Below, one piece after another: positions 11,697 through 21,859 of a DNA stretch of 64,000 nt. The first letter of the stretch is position 1; each line of letters begins with the position of its first letter. Where the stretch lies: assembly GCA_009760855.2 (NCBI GenBank), contig WPIO01000245.1:142380-206379 (forward strand), given 5' to 3'. A program made the translations under genes and the position numbers. The notes below the pieces were generated by a model that saw only the letters and a program-made list of their open reading frames with translations, was not told the DNA's origin and searched no databases. The DNA comes from Cristatella mucedo. Taxonomy: Eukaryota; Bryozoa; Phylactolaemata; Cristatellidae.

Positions 11697-12405
11697 TAAT
11701 GTAATGGATCTCCGTCAGTATCTCCACAAAGTCATAAAGACCATGTGAGTGTTACGCAGGAGAGTTTTGTATAGCACACTCACAGCCTAAGCGGCTTTCG
11801 GTACGCATTCGGTAGCCAACAGACATCGTCTCACGCAACAAAGAGAAGTGGGAAGCATCGCAGAGTCAGGAGAGCAGTTGAGGTAGTAAGTAGCATAGAA
11901 GTGGCAGTTCAGGACCACAGAAAAAAAGTTGCCACAGTCGGCAGTTGGAGAGTTGTTGTCGTTGCGTAAGAATTTGGAAAGCGAGTTCCACAGTCTGGGA
12001 CCCGCAGAGCCGAAGCTTCTGTCGCCAACTGTATTTAAGCGGAGGAATGGGACAGCTAATTTATTGTCGACACAGGACCTGAGGGTCCGAACAGGCTGAA
12101 ACTGATGCAGCAGTTCAGCTAGGTATGAAGGTGCCAAGCCGTGGCGGGCCATGTGGGTCAGCGTAAAAATTTTGCTCTGTATCCTTTGCTCAACCGGCAA
12201 CCATCCTAGCTCTTTCAGCAAAGGTGACACGTGCTCAAACCGCTGGGACTTGAAGATCAGCCTTACAGCCATATTCATAGTCCGCTGTAGTGGCATAACA
12301 GTTTTCTTTGGCAGCCCAGCCAAAAGGGAATTACACTAATCAAGCCGAGACAGAACTAAAGAGCTAGTTAAATTTTTTACTAGCCACTGTGAGAGACAGC
12401 TTCTT
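11697..12405 (-). mobile_element. Family B LINE copy nested inside an older B copy
   Basis: The 3' end lies at 11697 ('tgtaatgtaatggatctccg', the (ATTAC)n tail read backwards). An uninterrupted 178-codon frame occupies 11787-12323, from 'MAGLPKKTVMPLQRT' to the stop. The 5' truncation is at about 12405. It separates two halves of the endonuclease of the older copy: 'SSFELIAI' to its right and 'HRPPSGCLNLL' to its left. It must therefore have inserted later. Confidence 0.75.
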
Positions 12406-13090
12406 TGATGAAGACCTGATTGCAATCAATTCAAATGATGACCCATGCCAAAAAAATTCACATCTTATAGCCAAACAATTGGCGAACAATAATTGCAACC
12501 TACCATAAACTTTGTCAGAACGCATGGACTGATAGAATGAGAACTCGGTAGGACTGGTCTCAGATATACAGCTAGTGAAAGAAGGCATAATCCAAGTTTT
12601 TGGTTGGCAAAATGCTTCTAGCCTCTCTTGGGCTACCTGATCGTGGTTAAGTAACCCCTTGGTTTTTTAGGGAGCGGACATCCAGTAGGCGGATTTTCAG
12701 ATTCTCTCCAGCAAATTGGCGATGGGTTTTTAGTGGCTTGTATTTGCATTGTTGTTTATCCGGCCCGGTGGATGGGGGCTCTTCGAATTTAGTAATGGTC
12801 ACTGGTCGACGTTTCACAACGCACTGGGCCACAGCAGGTGAGCCAAGACCGCAGCTAGTACTATTCAGTGCTTTAATTTTACTGGTCGTAGGTTTGATAG
12901 CCAAGCTGTTAGTAGGGCCAACGCAGAATCCAGATTGTTTCTAACTGTTCCACCAGAGAATGCTGGACAGTATCGATAACGGCAACATTGCACCTTATGC
13001 TAAGCTATTTTGCATATGAAATCCAAGGATAGCTCAGAAATAGTCACAGCAAAAATAGCAGCAGAATACCCGAAGGTTTTGCATAGAAAT
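12406..13090 (-). mobile_element. Family B LINE, 5' UTR and ORF2 start of the old copy
   Basis: The minus-strand frame 12647-12904 gives the ORF2 N-terminus, ending in 'RLLDVRSLKNQGVT', the family B version of the start of the APE endonuclease (N-x-R-S-L). The next part (12412-12588) gives 'FYQSMRSDKVYGRLQLLFAN' and 'SSFELIAI'. Upstream (12905-13090) is a 5' UTR that matches 21860-22060, for example 'cttagcataaggtgcaatgt'. Confidence 0.7.
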
Positions 13091-13352
13091 CAGGTTCAGA
13101 TCAACACCAAGCTCAGAGTCGCCTGAGGCCGCTCTCTACCACTGGAAGGGTCAAGAGGACCAGCTGTCTCAATAGATTGGTAGCTGTATTTAACGATCTG
13201 GTTACTCACTAAGTCCATTAAAGAGGATAATGAGGTGCTGGGCGGAATTGAGAATGGGAGCCCGATGCGATCGATCAGGCCGGAACAAAGATAATCTACA
13301 TTTTGGAAGATGCTTTCGAGTGTGTGACCTTTGATAATAATATTATAACCAA
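13091..13352 (-). mobile_element. Diverged family A endonuclease/linker fragment
   Basis: The minus-strand frame within 13096-13419 contains 'GHTLESIFQNVDYLC', matching 'GHTLDQIFSYN' of family A, and then 'PSTSLSSLMDLV', matching 'PPSDLSSLVDCY'. The stretch between these blocks in intact copies is missing. Confidence 0.5.
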
Positions 13353-13835
13353 CAATAATAATGCACTTGATACGGCTTATGATACATTCTTTTCTAACAT
13401 TGTTTAATCTCAAATGCACAATCCGAAACTGGATATGTTAGCCATCAAACATCTTCTTAACCTTTCTCAGTCTAGATCTGTAGCTTGGAAAATTTGTAAT
13501 GATCTTTAGCTGATCGCTTCTATAAATTATTCACCCACAAGATGGACAAGAACTGATAGTATACCCCAAGACAATACCTCTATTATCATGCTTGATAAAA
13601 AATGATTGCTATTGTTAGGGATGACATGCAGATGTGGTTAGTGGCAGCATGCACAGTGGCAGTGCACAAGCACATGAAGGACGAATCACAAGTACCCACT
13701 CAATGCTGTCCTAAATAGGTGTTTTTATGTTAATTTTAAATTTGGTCAAGTCATAGGATGTTTTGATGCTAGTTGGTAGTGAATTCCAGGCTTTGGGAGC
13801 ATGCAAGCGAAATGCAGGGTCTCCAAAGGATTGGG
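13353..13835 (-). mobile_element. Family A LINE 3' end interrupted by a plus-strand A piece
   Basis: The tail start (aataataatgcacttgat) is at 13353-13371. The rest resumes at about 13585 ('catgcttgataaaaaat', 'gttagggatgacatgca') and runs to the C-terminal codons at 13835. Between them, 13373-13584 is a plus-strand A fragment from the linker/RT junction ('aacatcttcttaacc', 'ctgatcgcttct'). Confidence 0.6.
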
Positions 13836-15965
13836 TGTGCACTGACTGATTCATTTTCATTTGTGACTCGTGTGTGCGGCTCTACTCACCTTGAGGGTAA
13901 CACACTCGACAGAATTTACTCATGCACTTTGTCACCACCATGTATTACCGAATAATGGTTATCTGACCACATGCAGATCTTATTTGGTCAACTATGTCCT
14001 TAACAGCTGCCAGGTTAGCTCCTAGTATATGGCTTTACAGCCGAAGCAATGTTGACTATGTGAAGGAGTCAGCTCAAAAACGACATTACAACTTCCTAGC
14101 TAGGTTGGAAGTTTCAATATATAAGTTCGGCTGGTCTGCCGTGACTCTTTTCGGTGTCTTCGATAAGACTATTAGACTAATTGGTAGTTTGTTAAGTTCT
14201 CATGGTCTACTGTCGCTTTCTTGAGTAGTGGCCTGACTAAAGCTGTTTTGTAGGTGCTGGGACTTGACCTTAGGGTAATGACATATTAGTGGTGGCAAGT
14301 ATGCATGATAGTAGCAGATCAGTGCATCGTAGAAGCAGGACAGTGGAAATAGGGTCCGAAGAACTTGTCGTCTTCTTTGATCGGTACATGAGCTTCAGGA
14401 GGAGGTCACTAGTGTCCTCCCTGAATGTAGCCATGGAGGTGCTGCAAGGAATTGAGGGACAGTATTCCAGGCTTAAACTGCCGTTGTAGTGATTCACTCA
14501 CCGATCTTGTATAGCTTCTGGACAAAGACTTTTGAAAAGCAAGAAACCATGTCGTCACAGTAATCGTTGTTAGGCTTGACCTTCCCGCAAATTTCAATTC
14601 TATCGATAGCCACGCATTCTTAAAAACCTCTCATCCTGTCTAGGAATGGCTGGCACTTCATTGCCATGGTTGAATTTCTATCTCAGTACGAGATTCCAGA
14701 TTTCTGACCTGAATGTACAAAGATTATCAGTGGAAGCTCTAAAACGTCATGGCTTCGTACGTCATGGCTTCGGGCTTGGACTAGTTCTTATTATGGTTTA
14801 TACCGTTATTCTTGCTTATATAATTTCCAAGCACAATCTCAAATTTCACTTTTAAGTGGATAACCCTAATTTTTATCTTTGTTTTAATCTTTTCAAATCC
14901 TCCAGCACATCTAATCCTCTCAACTCCCTGGGTGCATTTATGAATTAAATCTGTACAGGGATGCCTAGCCATATTTTTCAGTTGAATGGTGATTCAACCA
15001 ACTGACTAGTTTATGGCAAACCAAGTGGGATCAGAAATTGAAAAGATCAACACTCAGCATGGGCTCCAGCAGCATATTTCAAAATTAGTCTACACGAAAT
15101 CTAGGTGACATGTTACAAATTAACCCTTAATTCAACCACAATCTTAGGTCCGCAATCAATTCTGCCTACTTTGAGCTACTTAACATTGCTAAGATTTGGG
15201 CTTTTTTGACTGGGATAGCTCAAATAGTTTTGTCCATGCATTTGTGATATCCTGTCTAAACTTTTGTAACTTACTGATTGAAGGTCTAGCGGCCTGTGTC
15301 ATTAGGAGCTCATAACTCATTCAAACCTCTGCAGCTAGGCTAGTCTGTCATGAGCTTTGCAGTTGCCAAATCACACAGCTTTTCGCTGACCTGCACTGGC
15401 AACCTGTCAAACAACACATAGACTTCAAGGTTAGACCACTCACTTTTAGGTTCCTCCATTTTTTTTCTGTAGCCTAACTATCATATGTGCCGCCCCACCG
15501 GGCCAAGCATCCTGCAATCCGCTTTTATGAATATAAGTGTCTACCTATACCTAGTAAAAACCTCAAATCCTTGATTACCTTACATTTAATTCATGCGTCA
15601 AAAGGATGGAACTTTATACTGACTTGAGTTATTACGTCACCCGTCGATAAAGTTAAAAATAAATTAAAAGGCTTTCATTTTGCACAGGATTTAGTGGGTC
15701 CTTGTGATTCGTCTTTTATGTGCTTATGCGTGCTAATAGTGTCCATGCTGGCACTGGTTACAATTAGGCGCTGACCCTACTCCTGTCACTCCTAACCATT
15801 TTATTATTGTTGTTTATTGACCATGCTTTTACTAACTATTTGATAATGTGTCCTTTTCAGAACATGTAACACAGACAGAGAGAGAGAGAGAGAGAGAGAA
15901 AGATAGAAAAAGAGAGAGAGAGACTGAGTTCTACAGGAGCTCTCCAGTAACTGTGGTATTAGTAT
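13836..15965 (+). mobile_element. Family A LINE copy with an internal inversion
   Basis: Compared with the copy at 27438-30899, the order is colinear but the middle is flipped. Bases 13836-14020 (plus) match the endonuclease end ('LTDSFSFVTRV', 'cttatctgaccacatgcaga'). Bases 14025-14584 match the RT N-terminal part on the minus strand. Bases 14585-15965 (plus) resume at the 'DTIDH' region and run to the tail. The inverted piece corresponds to about 28965-29478 of the better copy. All frames are broken. The tail at 15855-15950 is invaded by a GA microsatellite. Confidence 0.65.
15874..15925 (+). repeat. (GA)n microsatellite in a LINE tail
   Basis: Imperfect GA run inside the family A tail, exactly where intact copies read 'agaaagagattgagttct'; 'gactgagttcta' follows it. 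Confidence 0.85.
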
Positions 15966-16169
15966 TAGTATCCTTATTATCGCTACAGTGAGAATGCTAT
16001 GGCTCACCATATTTTAGGTGTGGAAGCTATGCATGCCCCCTTAGACTGCGTTATGCATGCAGAAATTCTGTAGGTTAACAGTAACTATTCAATCGACTTA
16101 GATTTGATCACAAAACCTTTACTGAAATAGTATGGTAATATCTTAATGGTTTTCAATAATCTTTTTTAG
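15966..16169 (+). other. Inferred intron end with 3' splice site
   Basis: Unique sequence leading into a polypyrimidine run and AG at 16168-16169 ('aataatcttttttag'), the acceptor of the next exon. Confidence 0.5.
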
Positions 16170-16545
16170 AAGGAACCCGTCTGGCAATTATGAGGCTCCT
16201 AGTCCAGTAGATGCTGCAGCAACTTATCCACTCTCTAATGCCCCTAGCCCTGCAAGCGAAGATATTGCAGCTTCTTCCCCGGAAGCAGATTTTAATGTAC
16301 TTGAGACTGAGTTGGAAATGGTTGTTAATCCTGCTCAACCAATTTGTGTGGTCAACCATCCACGCACGAGAACGTCTGCAGCTTTATTCGAAAGCCACTA
16401 TGCTCATCTTGAGAACAACAATAATAATCACCATTACGAAGATCTAGTCAATCTGGCGGTTGTTGCAGAGCTTCAATATGAGCAAATAGTTATCAGTGCA
16501 GATGAACATGTATACAGTAGTGTTGGGCGACAATTAAATGAATAA
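16170..16545 (+). CDS. Terminal exon: receptor cytoplasmic tail with ITAM and ITIM-like motifs
   Basis: An open frame runs from a strong acceptor at 16168-16169 to TAA at 16543-16545: one split base plus 124 codons. Base and codon composition look coding, unlike the flanks. The tail is Pro/Ser/Ala-rich up to about residue 50, then tyrosine-rich. Tyr77 and Tyr89 form YAHL-x8-YEDL, with Glu three residues before Tyr77. This is the full ITAM consensus D/E-x2-YxxL-x6-8-YxxL. Tyr103 sits in LQYEQI, an ITIM consensus [ILVS]xYxx[ILV]. Tyr115 sits in HVYSSV, spaced x8 after YEQI. Such tyrosines, when phosphorylated, recruit SH2 proteins (Syk/ZAP-like kinases for ITAM, SHP-type phosphatases for ITIM). 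The entry phase (2) matches the TM exon at 4073-4157 and completes an Arg codon. AATAAA overlaps the stop (16541-16546) and could serve as a polyadenylation signal. No ATG start is needed; this is a 3' exon. The specific family is unknown. Confidence 0.6.
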
Positions 16546-16872
16546 ACCCATATCGTTCACAGATTTTGAAAGTTTTTCTTCAATCTTGTTGGAAGCGGTC
16601 TGGACGAAGCTCTAGCTGAAAGTGCTCAACATGCACTCTCAGCAGCAATCATTCGTCTGTCGGGGTGAGGATGAGTCCCTCACCACAGCTCGCTTGGTGA
16701 CTCAGGGCTTCGGGTCATCGTAGCTGTGGCCGGCTGCAAAGAGGCAATAGCAGCATCATCCAAACAGGTGTGAATTTGTGAGCCCATAATTCCACGTCTG
16801 TTAACGGCACTAGCTGGAGCACTTCTGAGTCCTGCAATCACTTGTATACTGACAACATTTCTTTTCTCGCAG
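16546..16872 (+). other. Inferred 3' UTR/intron between alternative tail exons
   Basis: No other coding signal seen. It ends with an excellent pyrimidine tract and AG at 16871-16872 ('acatttcttttctcgcag'). Confidence 0.4.
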
Positions 16873-16996
16873 AATACCATCAATTAGTGTGTATAACTCT
16901 TTGGACACTCGCCTGCAAAGTGTGCAATGCGATTTTATTCGCGAAACAGATCAGGCTGATAGCACAGCGCAACAAACGGTTTTTGTAAATAATTAG
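16873..16996 (+). CDS. Alternative terminal exon with an ITIM
   Basis: After a very good acceptor (AG at 16871-16872), the frame entered with one base (phase 2, the same phase as the ITAM exon) is open for 40 codons to TAG at 16994-16996. The other two phases are not both open: phase 0 stops after four codons. The peptide begins IPSISVYNSLDTRLQ, with SVYNSL matching the ITIM consensus [ILVS]xYxx[ILV]. The rest is polar (Asp/Glu/Gln/Ser/Thr), as expected for a cytosolic tail. The ITAM exon has its own stop, so this exon would be used instead of it, giving an inhibitory rather than an activating form from the same TM exon. It could also be a relic of a neighbouring paralogue. Moderate confidence because the exon is short. 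Confidence 0.45.
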
Positions 16997-17189
16997 CCCA
17001 CAGCTAGCAAGTGAATGGCTAGCTTGAGCAAAAAATCCACGTACGGCAGCAGAATGTCAAGGTGCAAATGCACGTTCGCTCATCGATTCTGCTAAGGCAC
17101 TTGAGTAATAAAACACCCAGGTCGAAGCCGTCTGAGCCTACAACTAATAGCTGCTAAGAAACTTTAAAAATATCAGCGATGATCGTAGA
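16997..17189. other. No recognisable gene
   Basis: Contains an AATAAAA at about 17108 that could be a polyadenylation signal for the exon ending at 16996. Nothing else could be supported. Confidence 0.35.
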
Positions 17190-17345
17190 GCTTAAGCGTA
17201 GGGGTTGAGGAACTTACATCGACAAAGGTCTGGCTGAGGTTGTGGGCTGAGCTTGAGGCATATGTGAAGCACCTGAGGTTAAGTTCTCATAGGGTGCAAT
17301 ACCAACAAATTTTTATTATTCTTACTATCAAGCTGTATTGTTGTA
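17190..17345 (+). repeat. tRNA-derived SINE with family A LINE tail, copy 2
   Basis: The head ('gcgtaggggttgaggaac') aligns with the A-box region of the 58968-59105 copy. It continues with 'aaggtctggctgaggttgtg' (B-box region) and 'gaggcatatgtgaagcacct', then the LINE-like tail 'gaggttaagttctcatagg', and ends in an ATT-rich run. It matches the minus-strand copy at 58968-59105 along its length, which establishes the family. Confidence 0.6.
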
Positions 17346-17350
17346 AGTAA

Positions 17351-17539
17351 ATGTACCGCTCAAACAGTGTGCACGTTATATGCCATGTATTCGATGTCGC
17401 TTTGCAACGCGGCAATATGCCCAAATGTCAGCATCATCAATTTGTGTGTGCATTCCGTCTTGTGCTTGTCATTTCCGTGATCCTTGGTCTCATTCTGCTG
17501 ACCCTTAGCACTTTACTTATGCAGACCGTGCGATGCTAG
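17351..17539 (+). CDS. Short hydrophobic open frame, unknown
   Basis: An ATG at 17351 opens 62 codons to TAG at 17537. A second ATG is at 17417. The C-terminal 30 residues are strikingly hydrophobic ('LVLVISVILGLILLTL'), a membrane-segment profile, and end in MQTVRC. There is no donor in frame and no family match that I can name. It sits just after a SINE in a GC-richer patch. It may be a relic of a membrane exon or chance. Confidence 0.2.
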   Translation: MYRSNSVHVICHVFDVALQRGNMPKCQHHQFVCAFRLVLVISVILGLILLTLSTLLMQTVRC

Positions 17540-17945
17540 TCAGTGGGGGTCGTGTTGATAGGTAGGTGCCAGTAGGCTTGCTGATTTCTGTTGGGTATTT
17601 CTCTGCATGGTATGACGTTGACTCAATAACAAAAGAAGACGACTCTTGAGGCTCTTGCTCGGACTGTGGTCAAAGCTTGGTTTAGCTGCATCGCGAGACG
17701 ACGTTAAAGCAATCGCCACAAGGTGATAGTGGCAGGCTGGCTAACCAGTGCTCCATAGATGTAAGATGTGGCCAAGGGTCACTTAATAGAGCAGAAAGCA
17801 AATGTGAAAGCAGCTCAAGCCGTCTCCGGCGTATAAATGGTGTATCCGGGATCCAATAAACGAGCAACTATGACATTAAGTCGCCTTACAGTGTAGTTTT
17901 TTATTGCTGCAATCTCTGGCCACTAGAAAAATAGTTGCTGCTGAG
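17540..17945. other. Unassigned GC-richer stretch
   Basis: A minus-strand open frame of 61 codons (17682-17867) has no recognised family. I saw no repeat match to families A or B. Confidence 0.3.
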
Positions 17946-20614
17946 CTTTAATAATAATAATAATATTGCACTTGATATTGCACTTGATAAAGCGCCCTCA
18001 GAGAACTTAATCTCTTTCTAGGCGCTTTACATTTGCTGCAAAGTGATACGCAATAGAATAGTAAGTAAAATCATGCTTGAAAAACAAACAAAATGGTTAG
18101 GGGTTACATGCACTGGGTCAGCATGCAAATGTGGTTAGTGGCAGCATGAACAGTGTCAGCACGCATAAGCACATCGAGGACGAATCACAAGGACCCACTA
18201 AATGCTGTCCTAAATAGGTATGTTTTTAAGTTTCTTTTAAATGTGGTCAGGTCAGGGGATGTTCTGATGCAGCTCGGGAGGGAGTTCCAGGCTGTGGGAG
18301 CATACGAGCTAAATGCACGGTCTCCAAAGGATTTAAGGTTTGTACGAGGTATTTCTAGACTGTTGGATTCCGAAAAGCGAGTGGTACGATGCTTTCCCTC
18401 ATGGGGTAGTATATCTGAAAGATAGGCTGGAGCCATAGAATGAAGAGACCTAAAAGTGAGCGACAAAACCTTGAAGTCAATCCGTTGCTTCACTGGTAAC
18501 CAGTGCAGGTCGGCGAGAAGTGGAGCAATGTGGCAACTGCGATGCTCACGACAGACAAGCCTAGCTGCAGAGTTTTGCACCAGCTGCAATCGCCTGATCG
18601 CACATGCTGGTAGGCCAGTAAGCAGTGAGTTGCAGAAGTCGAGACGAGATGTCACGAATGCATGGACCAACTTGGACGTGGTATCCTTATCTAAACAAGC
18701 CCTAATTTTAGCAGTGTTATGAAGCTGAAAATAGGCTGATTTGACTGTGGAGCTGATGTGGTCGTCTAACGAGAGGTCGCTTTGGAATATGACACCTAGA
18801 TTTCGAGCTGATGCAACTGGAGATATGCTGGCAGAGCCAATTTTGAAAGTCAGCCTTTCCAATTTCTGAATAACACTAGGTTTGCTCATAACTAGTAAGT
18901 TAGTTTTATCATCGTTTAGTTTTAGAAAATTTGCTGCCATCCATGATCGGATGTCATCAATGCATGCAGCAAGTGAGTTGAGAGAATTTGAGGTGCTCGA
19001 AGGCTGGGAGGGATCAAAGCAAAGGTATAACTGAGTGTCATCCGCATAGAAGTGAATGCCTAGATTGTGCATGGCAATCACATCAGCAAGAGGCAGAGTA
19101 TAAACGGTAAAAAGGACCGGACCTAGTACAGAGCCCTGAGGTACTCCATATTTTAGAGGTACTTCAGATTATCTTTGTCCATTCACGTCAACACTCTGGA
19201 GTCTCCCACTGAGATAGGACCTGAACCACTGCAGAGCAGTGCCAGTGATGCCCAGGCGAGATGAGAGATGCTCTAGAAGTACTTTGTGATCGATGGTATC
19301 AAAAGCTGCCGAAAGACCGAGTAAAACAAGAAGAGACACTCTACCCATGTCTGCATTCCTAAGTAGGTCGTTGTATACCCGAAGCAATGCTGACTCTGTG
19401 GAGTGATTAGCTCTAAAGCCAGACTGGAAGTTACTAGCAAGGTGTGAGGTTTCGATATACGAGTTCAGCTGGTCCACCACGACACGTTCCAGTGTCTTTG
19501 ATAGGAATGGTAGAAGGGAGACTGGGCGGTAGTTGCTTAAGTTCTCTTGGTCTAGTGTAGCTTTCTTGAGAAGTGGCCTGACTACAGCTTTTTTGAAAGG
19601 TGCTGGGACCTGACCTGAGGCTATTGACATATTAATGATGTTGGTTATGCATGGCAGCAGCAGATCAATGCAACGTAGGAGCAGGACAGTGGGAATAGGG
19701 TCCAGTGGACTTGTTGTCTTCTTCGATTGAGATACGAGCTTTAGGACTACATCACTAGTGACCTGTTTAAATGCAGACATTGAGTCGCAGCCAGGAACCG
19801 AGGAACAGCATTCTAGTGGGAAGGTTGTCATCGCAGGGATGAATTCCCTGATTTTGTCTATCTTCTGCACAAAGAATCGAGAGAAGCGATCGGCTAGATC
19901 ATCACAAGGATCATCAGGTAAGGAGCTAACCTGGCAACGGTTGAGGAGATGGTTTATTGTCGACATCAGCATTGTTGGATTGTGCATCTGTGATTCAACA
20001 ATGTTTCTATAGAAGCTAGACTTAGCCTTTGCTAGGATCGATTGGTACGACCTACAGTAGTCCTCATATGCCTGTCGATGGACAGTTAGTCCGGATCTTT
20101 TGTATGCCTTTTCAAGCTTTCGTTTAGTAGACTTGGCTAGTTTAATGTCTGTGGTAAACCATAGGCCGTCTGGGCGGGGGCGTACAGTGCGCTTTGTCAA
20201 AGGTGCAAACTCGTCGAGCGTGTCAGCTAGTGTCGTGTTGTAGCAATCTACCAGTGATGACAGATCGGAGGGAGGACTGAGCAGCAAAGGTGAAGCAGAT
20301 ATGCTCGCACGGACAGCATCGATGTCAAGGGTCTTGAGGTTTCGCGATTCACAGGTTATTTTAGAGGAGAATGTGGGCACACACTGTAGATTGAATGAGA
20401 TCTGCATGTGGTCAGATAAGCAGGATTTGGTGATAACAGGTGATGACAAAGTGCAGTTATATGAGAAAATTTGGTCGAGTGTGTGACCCTTGATGTGGGT
20501 AGGGCCATGCACATGAGTCACAAGAGATAATGAGTCTGTCAATGTACGAATTTCGGTGCTGAAAGCCTCAGATAAGTTATCAAAGTGAACGTTGAAATCA
20601 CCCATAACGAGGAA
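17946..20614 (-). mobile_element. Family A LINE, young 5'-truncated copy
   Basis: Runs leftward from the endonuclease 'MGDFNVHFDN' (about 20605) through 'LSDHMQISF', the linker, a complete RT and the C-terminal domain to the stem-loop tail and (ATT)n at 17949-17963. It is close to identical to the copy at 27438-30899 wherever both exist. The 3' end carries a short duplication of 'ttgcacttgata'. The 5' truncation at 20614 falls inside the endonuclease, so it could not retranspose by itself. Confidence 0.9.
18185..20605 (-). pseudogene. Family A ORF2 (endonuclease-RT), one nonsense codon
   Basis: One continuous reading frame from 20605 down to the stop at 18185, interrupted only by TAA at 19169-19171. 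The sister copy has TCA there (Ser, in 'GQRSSEVPLK'). Upstream of the stop are GDFNVH and SDH (endonuclease) and 'SAAFDTIDHK' with the first catalytic Asp of the RT. Beyond it, '[10 protein letters not shown]' holds the YADD catalytic pair. The product would nick DNA and reverse-transcribe the LINE RNA at the target site. The N-terminal part of the endonuclease (catalytic Glu region) is missing through truncation. Confidence 0.85.
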
Positions 20615-20805
20615 TATCTCGAGTTCAGGTGCTCAATGTAATAACGTTCGCCCGGCACTGAAACAGCGATTGACTTTAACTTCCCTACTTTTCAATTCGT
20701 TCTCAAGAAACTAAAGAAAAATCACTTTTTCGATTCAAAATGATTATACAGCAAATCAAATTGAACAGCTGCATCCTTGATAAATCTCACCGTATTAAAG
20801 CGAAT
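20615..20805. other. No recognisable feature
   Basis: Short unique spacer between two minus-strand family A copies. Confidence 0.4.
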
Positions 20806-21230
20806 TAATAATAATAATAATAAAAATAATAATTCACTTGATAAAGCGCCCTCAGAGAACTTAATCTCTCTCTAGGCGCTTTACATTTGCTGTAAAGTGA
20901 AATGCCATTGAATGGTAAATAAATCATGCTTGAAAAAACAAACGAAATGAATAATATGGTTAGGGGTGACATGCACAGGGTCAGCATGCAAATGTGGTTA
21001 GTGGCAGCATGCACAGTGTCAGCACACATAAGCATATCAAGGACGAATCACAGGGACCCACTAAATGCTGTCCTAAATAGGTGTGTTTTTAGGTTCCATT
21101 TAAATGTGGTCAGGTCAGGGGATGTTCTGACGCAGGTCGGGAGGGAGTTCCAGGCTTTGGGAGCATATGAACTAAATGCACGGTCTCCAAAGGATTTAAG
21201 GTTTGTATGAGGTATTTCCAGACTGTTAAT
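20806..21230 (-). mobile_element. Family A LINE, short 3' fragment
   Basis: (AAT)n at 20806-20830, stem-loop tail at 20837-20887, 3' UTR with 'ggttaggggtgacatgcaca', and the last 60 or so codons of ORF2 ('RNLKTHLF'-type end and a PTCVRTSPD block). 5' truncated at about 21230. Little decay, so fairly young. Confidence 0.85.
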
Positions 21231-21610
21231 ACCATTCTAGAACTTTGATATCCTACTTTTAATAGAAAGCTCTCCAGTAGTTACCTGCTTACTTTGTACG
21301 TTTCGTAAAATAGAATCGATGCCATCAAAGCGTCCGCATTCACCAATACTGCAATGTACCATTTTGATAATTGTGCGAGTCCCGAATCATTGATGCCGTT
21401 GAATTGGAAGTGATAATGTAGCAATGCTTTACTACCATGCATGCCTGATTTCGCTTAGAGTTGGTGTCTTACCTTTCTATTAACTAGTAAAGCACGGAAT
21501 GTACGTATTTTAGAGAGGCTTCTCGAGGTCTCGTCTGTTAAACATCACAGACTATTTTAGCAAGGGAAAAACGTAGTTCAGCTCATAAAGCAGCTGAAAT
21601 TATGAGCGAA
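21231..21610. other. No recognisable feature
   Basis: Unique-looking sequence; nothing could be supported. Confidence 0.35.
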
Positions 21611-21803
21611 ATGATGATAACAAAAATGACGCTCTTAATAAAGCACCCTCAGAGAACTCAGTCTCTTCCTAGTCGCTTTACATTTGCTGCAAAGGGAAAC
21701 GCGATCGAATCGTAAGTAATATTATACTTGATAAACAACATGAACAACATGGTTAGGGGTGACATGCACAGGGTCAGCATGCAAATACGGTTAGTGGCAG
21801 CAT
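21611..21803 (-). mobile_element. Family A LINE, tail-only fragment
   Basis: Only the stem-loop tail and 3' UTR ('aagcaccctcagagaactca', 'ggttaggggtgacatgcaca', ending 'ggcagcatgc'). Confidence 0.8.
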
Positions 21804-21859
21804 GCTCCCCGAGCTAGAGAGAGGCCTAGGTTGACTGCTAGCCCGGTATGGACTTGTAC

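Noticed and set aside
18153-18722. Plus-strand frames beginning 'MSARISTSR' and 'MSDKTLKS', recurring at 8193, 21000, 30125, 45732, 52847 and 57358
   Set aside because: They are antisense shadows of the conserved family A ORF2 C-terminus; recurrence reflects the repeat.
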